Both the position numbers and the translations under genes were made by a program. A stretch of DNA of 64,000 bases from Acanthococcus lagerstroemiae (Eukaryota; Arthropoda; Insecta; Hemiptera; Eriococcidae): positions 25,446,603 to 25,510,602 of the forward strand of contig CM063112.1 of assembly GCA_031841125.1 (NCBI GenBank), given 5' to 3'. The notes under the pieces are model-generated. The model did no database searches. It saw nothing but the letters and a program-made list of their open reading frames with translations, and had not been told where the DNA came from. Shown in pieces: positions 55,431 to 64,000 of the stretch. Within the stretch, counting starts at the first letter, position 1, and each line of letters opens with the position of its first letter.

Positions 55431-56024
55431 TCTTGTTTACGTCTCTGTCCACTTGGGTTTTCCTTGTTACGCTCTCTATGCTGCAAAAATCTTAAAATTT
55501 TACGAAGTACAAGCCTCCTGGATATTTCGTTCACTGCTGCTTCCATTAACATATTACCTCTCACTGTTAACACGCTATAGAAAGATGAAGTTTTCAATAG
55601 ACTGACAATTGCACTGGATGATCTCTAGTATTGGGAGGGAAAGGAATTATCCTTAACTCGAATGAAAGACTTCAGTATTCACTTGAAGTGGGATTAAAAA
55701 GGGAGTTCGGGATCAGGAAGAAGGAACTAGATCCCCTGCATCGAAAATCGATATCAAGGAGATGACCATTAACCACGGTGATTATTTCAGTTACAAGGAT
55801 AATTACTCCGTAAGATATGATCGAGAGAAGCGGTACCCTCTGCCTGTTCCTAAACTCTTCTTTTCCCTCTGACAATAAGTGACCCTATCATAGTGACATT
55901 GGAGAGGTGCACTATACTTCTGAATTTGAGACAGGTCTCTTAATGCATTTCTGCAATTTCAACTTGTATGTCGAGATTGAAATGGAGTTCTTAGCTACCA
56001 TTTTAAATCACCTTTTTTTGTCGA
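55431..56024. other. Unannotated spacer
   Basis: No feature recognised. Confidence 0.35.
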
Positions 56025-56171
56025 TGTGACCGTGCCCGAAAACAGGGATACATATGGGTAAAAAACCAGTTTTGAGCTTTTGACGGTTCCCTCTATCTGA
56101 AACCGTCAAAAGCTCAAAAACTGTTGTTTTTTTTTTTACCCATGTGTATCATTTCTTCGGGCACGGCACAT
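56025..56171. mobile_element. Hairpin (foldback) element, about 147 bp
   Basis: The arms pair along almost their whole length: CCGTGCCCGAA with TTCGGGCACGG at the ends, then the ACAYATGGGTAAAAAA block, and AGCTTTTGACGGTT with AACCGTCAAAAGCT near a loop of about 13 bases. ATGTG/CACAT extends the symmetry with a one-base bulge. No target duplication was identified. Confidence 0.85.
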
Positions 56172-57689
56172 ATTGGTTTTTAATCGTTCTAGTCCCTCAT
56201 TTGAAACTGAGGAATGTTATTTTCCAAGCATTTTGTGAGTTATAAGCATTGTATATTTCTATACCAAGTTCTACTATGTACCGTAATGTAAAACCTGTAA
56301 ATAACGAGAGTATTTGTCTCGCGTGTATTGTTTCTTTTCCTTTATTTTATTATTTATGTGTATTTAATTTTGATGTCGGGATTATCACGATTCAGGTTAA
56401 TTTACGAAATTTTCCTTGAAGAAAATTCACCTTTTCTGTAATGATAGGTGTTAGTATACGTATTCATCAATTTGCGTTAGATTTCGTGTTATATCGTTTT
56501 TGATGGTGGAATCAGGGTCGCTGAAAATGCAAGAAAGAATTTTGGTTAAAACTTTGCCGATATTTTTACGTGTAAACTGTTTAATTTGAAGCACAAACAG
56601 GATTCCTGCTTCAAAAACCGGCAATAAACTGGAAATTTACGCCCCCGGTTCGAAATTATTACTGGTTGATGTTTATCATCTTGGGCAAGGGTTCCCAAAC
56701 TTTTTTAATCACCCCTCCATACTGCCTAAAATCAACGGTTCACGTTCCCATCCACAATTTAAAGTATAATAATGGTCATTAGTAGGTAAACTTTGAATAA
56801 ATAAAAAAGAATACGCTCGTGGTGAAAAAAGGCTTCTCATGTAAGCGATTTACAGGTTTGTGATACGCTTGCGCAATCAGTCTGCGCCCTCTCATTTACG
56901 TACTTTCAAGCCCTCAAGAGAGACGTGCCCCCCCCACTTTGAAAATCAATGACCTCGGACTTGTTCCCATCTCTCACTATCTGGACAGAATTAACAGTTT
57001 TTCATGGGAATATGATCGACTATTTAAAATAATTTTCAGTTGCCCCCCGATCATAACCTAAATACTGATCGCAAAAGCGACAAAATAGAAAAATTATAAT
57101 CGGGAAGATTTCTCAACCGTAACAGTCTTACAATTTAGCCAAAAATGATAATTGTTTTGTTTTCATTATTGTTAGAATTTAAGAAAAGTATGTTTCGTTT
57201 TTCGCTACTACTATTCGCGAAACATTTTATTAGTGTTAAGAAAAAATTGAAAAAACGTGTTTTTTGTATTATATTCGTGTACATTCGTGTTACATAACCA
57301 TCTTCATTAAAGACTTGTTTAAACTTCTTAAAACGTGTTTTTGTGCATTATTCCGCATGCCATATTTATACTTTTCTTTCATAATTATGGGATATAGTTT
57401 GTTCAGGTTGCAAATCAGCAACGGATCGAAGCAATCCTAAGAAGGGCAATTCAGGAAGTATGAGAGTTGAATAGCTTTTATACCCTCCCTCTTTGAATAT
57501 TCGGATGAATTTTATGCCTATAAAATGATAATGAGAACGCGAAATACTTCGGCAAACAATTTTGTGCTACTGATAATTGTACGAGTAATATATTGAGAAT
57601 GAAATATCACCAAATGTGTGCTATCAAATTTTCTCGGGTACAGATAACAAACTATTTCATTTTTTTTCTCGGGTAAGTCCTTATGACTA
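56172..57689. other. Unannotated spacer with a possible hAT-like end
   Basis: 'GGGTTCCCAAACTTTTTTAAT' at about 56688 resembles the left end of some hAT MITEs, but no matching right end or duplication was found. Nothing else recognised. Confidence 0.35.
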
Positions 57690-58480
57690 TCCAGGATACT
57701 TCAATGGTCTTATCAAGCTTTCAAACTCTCCCAGACTGATTCAAGACGCGCTTAAACTGCTCAATACTTGTTTGCGGCTCATTATGACTCTTCCAGACTT
57801 GATTAAAGAGTTGTTCAATTTAGGATCATACTTTTTAAGACTCTTCCATACTTTCCGAATGACTCCCTGAAACTTTCCAAATATCGCTTAAATAATGTCA
57901 TTAATATTCTAAGCATAACCATGAAGAGCCGATCCGAAGGGAAGGAGATCGGGGGGGGGGGAGCTGACAAAAATATCAACATAATGCTAAAATTCTTCAT
58001 CTCAAACAATTTTTCTGTTTTTTTTTTGTTGGGGAGGGGGGCATTAAAAATATCTGGAGAGCAAAGCCTCCAGCCCCCTACTTGCGCTTAAGACTCTAAG
58101 ACTCTTTCAAACTTACTTACAACTCTGTAAGGCTTCTGTAAAAGACCAGACTTTCCAAGGTTTGTTTGAAACTTTATGAATCTTTCAGACTTCATTGCAA
58201 CTCTTCGCGACTGAATGAAAATTTCTGGAGTTCCTGCTACTCTGAGACACTTCAAGACTTTTCTTAAACGCATCAAAGATCTTTCAAACTTCTAGAAACC
58301 TCACGAAAACAGATTTGAGACGCCTTATCACTCTCTCAGACTTGATGAGGACTTTTTAAGCCGCGATTCAGTTTTTAGGAACTTGTTAGAGACGGTGTAA
58401 GACTCTTCCATATTCACTGGCTTATGATTCCTGGAGCCCCTTCAAAACTTGTAGGCTTGTTTAAGATTCTGTAAGCATTT
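57690..58480 (+). repeat. Degenerate GACTCTT-type array
   Basis: Variants of 'GACTCTTCCAGACTTGATTAAA' and 'AGACTCTTTCAAACTTACTT' recur at 57715-57880 and 58085-58480, separated by a G-rich segment. Same repeat type as 30150-31060 and 38565-40930, outside the dpp intron. Confidence 0.6.
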
Positions 58481-58935
58481 TCTATACCATTTATAGTTTT
58501 TCCTGTTTCTGGAGCCTTTCCAGCGAAAATGTTTCTTTTTAAGTAGGGAAATTGTGCCATTACTTTCTTCACGCATCCGGGCTTGATGCAAAAACGTTTC
58601 CATTAGATTCTTGGCGCATTTCAACTGTAGAGGGGCACAAGTGGGTCACTACTCGAAATGATCGTCGTTGACATGATGTCGAAAGTGGATTCACACACAT
58701 TTGAAACATGAAAATTACCGTTTTTCAATTTTAGATACCGCTATTCAATGCTGTAATCAAGAGGCAGGCCGGAACTCTGGGGAAGATTCTGAACTTGTCA
58801 GGACAACAACTTACGCCCCAAAAATCTTTTCACATGGAAAATGGATAAGAAGTATATTTTTTCAGCTGAAGGAGGGGGGCAGTTGGTCAAGTGGCGGCGG
58901 CAAGGTTTTTGGGTGGGTGCAAATTTTTCCAATTT

Positions 58936-59150
58936 GACAAGCAAAAGAAAGAATACGTAGGTTATCTTTTTTTCACAAAAGGAGGTATCCTACAAAAAAT
59001 CTTATAAATTTACCAAAATCTCCTAAATTTTGTTTCTGAAGTTTAAGTTGACAAGCAGAAGAAAGAAAGAAAGAATTCACAAGTAGAGTTATCCAACAAA
59101 AAATCTTGTAAATTTCCTTAAATCTCTTAAATTTTGTCCCTGAAGTCTCT
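58936..59150 (+). repeat. Tandem duplication, 114-bp period
   Basis: Copies start at GACAAGCAAAAGAAAG (58936) and GACAAGCAGAAGAAAG (59050). They share ATCCTACAAAAAATCTTATAA, AAATCTCCTAAATTTTGT and CTGAAGT blocks with small differences. Confidence 0.85.
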
Positions 59151-60450
59151 CATAACGCCTTTCTATCGATTTGCTGAATATCGTTCTTTATTCTGGAGGA
59201 GGCGGGGGTCCACACCTTCTCTCCTGTTTAAACGTCCTAAGTTGAACAGCCGAAACCTCTGGTATCTATGCACCTACATAATTTTGAGATTTTAATGTCT
59301 GAATGATAAATGAGAAACGTATTTCTTACTATGATTAATGTCCAACCTGTACCTACTTTTTCAAAGTCGAAATCCCCCCCCCCCAAAAAAAAACCATGAG
59401 TTTTTAGGTCTATTAAAATACGTTTTACATTAATAATGAATTTTGTTGATCCTTTGCATGACTACTTTTCCAAAAAGGAAGGCGGAGCAAAAATTTTCAT
59501 TAGCTCTATAGAATGAAAACGACAGTACGTGTAACTTATTTTTCAAGAAAAGAACAAAAAAATATAAATATTTGGACTTCCTTTCAGCTCTTCGCTTTCC
59601 TTTTTGGCTATTGTAGCTGTTGAAAGAAAGTGGGGAAAGACAAATCAGACGGCATACGGATGCACTTCAACGCTACGAGCCTGGAATTTAGTGGCCTTGC
59701 AAGCCCAAAAGTTTATGTAAATGTGGGTTCTGTTAATAACTTCCGTTTGATTTTGAAGACGCCCATTTTCAGTTAAATGTACTGAGTGGCCCACAATAGA
59801 GTGACAGAACCTCTGACATGAAAAATTATATTTGAGAACACAGTAGTGGTTCTCAAAATATGCTGCCGATTTACTTTAAAAACACCACTCAATCAATAAA
59901 AGTGGTTTCACCTAACGAGGGGAGATGTATCCTCAATGATTTTGGAAAAGTTGATAGCTACTCCGCCAATTCTGTAAGCAGGTCGACAAAATCGAGAAAA
60001 AGAAGACTGTCTTTTTAGGTTTCAACAGAAATTTTTCACATGTATTTTTTATCTTAATCTGCCTCTTTGATAACGATACGCCATTTCCTCTAAAAAAAAA
60101 ATCCATCTACGACCCTCCCCTGCGGTGAGCGAAACTGTACGCAGGCCTAGCACGAAGAACAAAGAGGCAGGGGGGATACAAATATCAAAAATCTTGACTG
60201 AAATTTCAGCTGACAAAAGAAAAATAAAAAATAAATAAGAAACTCATCAATTTTTTCGACTCAACTGAAATACTACAAATTTCCTATAACAAGCAGGACA
60301 TAAAATAAAAAGATAACAGACAACCAAATTTTTCCGACTTTTGGAAATAATTTCACAAATGAGCCTCCCAACCCCTACGGCCGCTTTCCTTCATTCCGGC
60401 TTTGACTGTAGTACCTATTTTGTGACCTAGTTAATCAAGGCTCTTGGGGT
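59151..60450. other. Unannotated spacer
   Basis: No gene or element recognised. Confidence 0.4.
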
Positions 60451-60668
60451 TCTTCTTTTTTTTCATTTTTGCTCCCAACCCGAGCCCTAGAATCCGCCCT
60501 TTCGAGCATTACCTCAAAGACGTCGGGGAGCCTGTTAGGGCTGTATTAGCACTCTCTGTTGCCGAAAAACCAGCCTAGGTCAAAATGTAGCGAGTTGCTA
60601 CCTGGGCTCGAACCCGGCATTTCCGGATCTCGAGACCAACACGCTATCCACTCGGCCAACCAGACTAC
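60451..60668 (-). mobile_element. tRNA-derived SINE, copy 2
   Basis: On the minus strand the head carries A box TGGCCGAGTGG (60648-60658) and an intact B box GGTTCGAGCC (60605-60614). The body matches copy 1 at 46031-46251. It ends in an A-rich tail (complement of the TTCTTCTTTTTTTTCATTTT stretch at 60451-60470). B-box preservation makes this the better-conserved copy. Confidence 0.9.
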
Positions 60669-61329
60669 CGAAGTATTTAAATAATAAGCAGAATTATTTT
60701 CACGGTAGAAAAATTCTGCTTTCGAGGATGGAGGTGCACGACAGGAGGTAAAGTGTCCCCGAAAAAATTTGCTTGGATTAAAGTTGGCAATTTTATCGAA
60801 GTACTGACTTTTTATTTTTTTGATAGCTCAAATGCCTTGTTTTAATGTGACGTGGTGACTCATTTAGTATTTTACCTTATTTTTCAACTCTCAGAATGAC
60901 AATTTTTGGAAGCATTCATACCACATATAGATCGAGATACATCAAAAAGCTCGAAAAGCAAGAACCAACACCATCCAAAAAAGTCACTCCTAATTCCTGT
61001 TCCGAAAGACGTATATTTGAAGCCACGAAACAAACTGGCGTCGTGTGCTACGGGATTCGACAGTGCTGCTCTTGGAGATCGAACAAGGTGCCTACCGAAG
61101 TTGAACCGAAAATAGAGAAGGGGGTGTGGGTAATGTTCTGACTTTTAGAAACGATATCACACGTTTTGTACAACTGATTTTCAACAAAAAGAAATCGTCA
61201 ACTTCACTTTCATTTTACAAAGATTCTCCCTTTCCGGATTTTCAACTAACTTTCCATCAAAATAGGGGACTATGGTAGGGTCTAGATCACCTTCTCAAAA
61301 CTGGGGACATTCTCAGAGACTTTAACGGC
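60669..61329. other. Unannotated spacer
   Basis: Frames at 60896-61141 are short and not protein-like. Nothing recognised. Confidence 0.35.
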
Positions 61330-62120
61330 CGGTAGACACCCCATACGCGGTTAATCAGAAGTCACTCGCCGGCACCTTTGCTTCCAAACGGTGTCCGTCT
61401 TTGATGTTCGCACCGCACCGTACGCAGAACAGAAAAAAGGCTGCTGTCGACGATATCAAAGCCCAACTCCGACCGAATTTCCCGTGCGTCGCTCTTCTAT
61501 AATGGTGCTGCTGCTACCTCGCCCTGCCCAGTCCATCACGAGAACAATTAAAAAGGAAAAAAATAAATAAAGTAAAAAACTTCTCGGCTCCGAATGGCGC
61601 ACAAAAATCCTCTCCGAAAATATACGTTAAAATAGTCGCCGTCTTTTCGTATAGCCGCCAACTAAATTTTCCAGCTTGGCGTTTAATTAGTAACGCAGCA
61701 AAAGAGAGAGAGAGACAGACAGAGAGCGATTCGTTGCGCCGTGGAAAGTGGGAAACTCCGACTCGCCTCGACTCCAGCTTGATACACTAAGGTGACTTTT
61801 GGCGCGCGTTTAATTCCACCAAAATTACATCTCACGCGATTCGAGTTAGCAAAGTTGAACAAAGTGGCACCGACGACGACGAGTAGATGAAAGAATGGAG
61901 ATAGACGCCGAGCACAGCCCGAAACAGGCTGTAAAAGAGATTTTCGCATTTAATAGCGCGAAGACATCTCGATGATGAGGTGGAGGAGATCTCTACACGC
62001 GTGCCCTTTCTGGAGCTGAATTCGAAGCTATCGGTCGTATATAAACTATCTCGATCAATCGGCTAAAGAATACGATTTTACTTCGTGTGCCACCACACAC
62101 GGAAAAATAATACGAGAAGA
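61330..62120. other. CpG-rich repeat-poor block
   Basis: CG-containing words (GCGTCG, CGACGACGACGAG, GGCGCGCG) are frequent compared with the flanks, and an (AG)n run lies at about 61702-61728. No protein or transposon was recognised. It resembles the block at 5240-5960 in composition. Confidence 0.35.
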
Positions 62121-62205
62121 TAGAGTCTTTTAATTAAGACGAAAAGCCGCTCTTTGATATCACGAGGGGCAAGGTGGACAGGGGCACCATACTGATCGTA
62201 GATCG

Positions 62206-62754
62206 CAGGGGTGGCAAGTTGGGTGTAGCAGGCGTGCAAGTGCTACACACGGGAGCATTTTTGCTACACTCCGGAAAATTAGGAAACAACTCTGCTACAC
62301 TCTGAAAAATCGAAATTTTGCACCACTCGGGAAAATTCTCAAGAAAATTAAAATTTTGCAACATACTTGATAGGAAAAAATAGAAAAAAATTTTTACCTT
62401 AAGAAATCGTTACTTTATTAAATTTATGATCAGCCATCACCATCGTAATTCGTAAAATCAAAAATGTGAGTGATTTTTATTTTTTCTATGCAAAAGTACA
62501 GCGCCACTTATCAAACGTATGTTCTAACTTGTATCTGAGTACAACTTTCGATTATAATCAATTTGATGATTTAAAAGTTTTTTATTACGATAAATAAAGT
62601 CATAAGCATAAGCCTTTCTGTAGAGGGTTGATTCTTAAAACGTTGAAAAAAATTTTCAGGGGGGGGGAGAAGGTAGGAGTTTCTTGGTCAATTTTTGAAA
62701 ATAATTGGTTTTGCATCATGCTACACACGGGAAAATCAAAACGTGCCACCCCTG
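62206..62754. mobile_element. hAT-type MITE, 549 bp, perfect 8-bp target duplication
   Basis: The ends are CAGGGGTGGCAAG and CGTGCCACCCCTG (12 of 13 pair). The perfect duplication GTAGATCG lies at 62198-62205 and 62755-62762. A 'TGCTACACACGGGA' motif occurs near both ends in direct orientation, and 'GCTACAC' recurs inside. No transposase. Ends differ from the CAGTGGCGGATC family, so it is a separate family. Confidence 0.93.
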
Positions 62755-62762
62755 GTAGATCG

Positions 62763-63460
62763 TCCGTTTCCTCACTCACGTTCCAACTCAGTTTGGAAGA
62801 ACCAGATTGACAACGAGAGTAAAATGAGACCACTCGCAATCCAAATTGTGTTGCATTTGTGAACATGATTCGGTAATGATGCGACCTGAACCAATGCTGA
62901 GTGATCACGTAACACTCACAAAAACCGATCCGAGAAGACATTCACATGTAAGCGCTTGTTTGAGTGTTTTAGAGTGTTTGGGTGAATGCATAAGTGAGTG
63001 AAGTCAAGTGTGATTTTGAAAAAAAAGCATCATTAACGCCTGTCAAGAAGTTTTGGCAGATGAACCAGTCTCTTATCGTTTTCTTTTTCTTTTTCATTTA
63101 GGCCAGTCTCTTTACAGACAGATTCAAGCTGAAGGCTTTTGCAGCAGAGATACAACGACTCCGAAGATCGCAGAAATCAAAACGTTTACCCATATATGTT
63201 ATCAGCATTAGCATACGTTCCTGTAGCGCATGTTCCATCTACTTTCGGAAGTCTTGGTCCAAGATGCTCCACATGAAATATGCTGCCAGTACCGGAGTAC
63301 TTTAAACAAAAACCTAGCACACGTGGTCCGTCAGGGTAACTAAACGGTAAAACTGCTGGGTTACATCAGGGTAACTATAAGTGTACATGGCTAACTAGAG
63401 GGTAACCGCAGTAAAATCAGTTACCGTAAACTGAGCGTTCTGATGAGCTGAACTACAGTT
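62763..63460. other. Unannotated spacer
   Basis: A GGGTAACTA/GGGTAACCG motif recurs at 63333-63410. Nothing else recognised. Confidence 0.35.
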
Positions 63461-64000
63461 TATGAAAAGGTAAGGGAGATTGAGGGAAAAGAGAAATTGC
63501 ATAAAATTGCGGGAAACTGCAAAGAATTGAGAGAAATTACGGAAAACTGCACGAAAGGGAAACTAAGTGATTGCGAGACGCTGAGGAAAATTAAAGTAAA
63601 TTACGGAAAGTTGCGGCAACTCAAAGAAAATTAGGGGAAATTGCTGAAGATTAAGAAAAATAGCGGAAAAGGGCAACTGCGGAAAATTGGGAAATATTCC
63701 GAGAAACTGAGGAAAATTGACGGAAATCGCGGAAAACTGCACGAAAAAGAAACTAAGTGATTGTGAGACGCTTAGGAAAATTGAAGCAAATTACGTAAAG
63801 TTGCGGGAAATTGAGAGAAAATGCAGAAACAGAAAAATGACGGTAAATTGAGGAGAATTACGGCAAATGAAAGAAAATTGCGGGAAAAAGAAAATTAGGG
63901 GAAATTGCTGAAGATAAGAAAAATAGCGGAGAAGGGCAACTGCGGAAAATTGGGAAATATTCCGAGAAACTGAAGAAAATTGAAGGAAATCGCGGAAAAT
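63461..64000. repeat. Higher-order tandem repeat, runs off the window
   Basis: The base word is a short degenerate 'GAAAATTGCGGAAA'-type unit. On top of it, larger blocks repeat. GGAAAACTGCACGAAA..GAAACTAAGTGATTG..GAGACGCT starts at 63541 and again at 63731 (190 bp). TTAGGGGAAATTGCTGAAGAT..AGCGG..AAGGGCAACTGCGG starts at 63631 and again at 63895 (264 bp). The 74-bp difference is an extra segment in the second interval. Confidence 0.85.

Noticed and set aside
56683..56965. Possible hAT MITE with GGGTTCCCAAACTTTTT end
   Set aside because: No matching right end and no 8-bp duplication could be found.
60600..60660. Functional tRNA gene on the minus strand
   Set aside because: A and B boxes are present but no cloverleaf could be folded by eye, and the unit is repeated with a common body, so it is a SINE head.

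Overview
The window is AT-rich animal DNA, most likely from an insect. It is split by introns, carries no bacterial signals, and is full of retrotransposons and short DNA transposons in every state of decay. The only host gene recognised with confidence is a decapentaplegic / BMP2/4-type TGF-beta ligand (dpp). The insect call rests on dpp structure, on Jockey-, R1- and RTE-like non-LTR elements, and on Merlin, hAT and Helitron remnants. I cannot name the species.

The dpp gene lies on the + strand in two coding exons, 36601-36868 and 49014-49882. They are joined by a phase-1 intron of 12,145 bp with consensus splice sites. The spliced ORF is 378 codons: signal peptide, propeptide, two furin-type sites and a seven-cysteine ligand domain. 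An acceptor four bases before the first ATG implies an upstream non-coding exon, as in Drosophila dpp. No second host gene is evident, so regulatory DNA in the rest of the window may mainly serve dpp.

Left part (1-29 kb): a hAT MITE, a dead Merlin transposase, a LINE split by a second hAT MITE, a Helitron helicase tail, a 5'-truncated Jockey element between 116-bp direct repeats, a second Jockey with one nonsense codon, an R1-like element joined to it tail to tail, an opposite-strand gag ORF, several RTE-like fragments, a LINE RNase H end, an antisense RTE-like element carrying a 157-bp MITE, and two unidentified decayed reading frames (18.1 kb and 22.4 kb).

Middle part (29-36 kb): long inverted repeats, a degenerate 'GACTCTT' repeat, a MULE-like element with a 9-bp target duplication, and a 1.5-kb satellite in two opposed orientations. 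A CpG-rich, mostly repeat-free stretch follows, leading into dpp.

The dpp intron (36.9-49.0 kb) holds hAT and other MITEs, degenerate 'GACTCTT' arrays, a tRNA-derived SINE, a 3-copy ~140-bp tandem repeat, an RTE 3' end, and a TCGA-rich repeat with inverted ends lying 170 bp before the second coding exon.

Right part (50-64 kb): an antisense RTE-like element just behind dpp, degenerate repeats, a 140-bp hairpin element, a second copy of the SINE, a CpG-rich block, a hAT MITE with a perfect 8-bp duplication, and a higher-order tandem repeat that runs off the window end.
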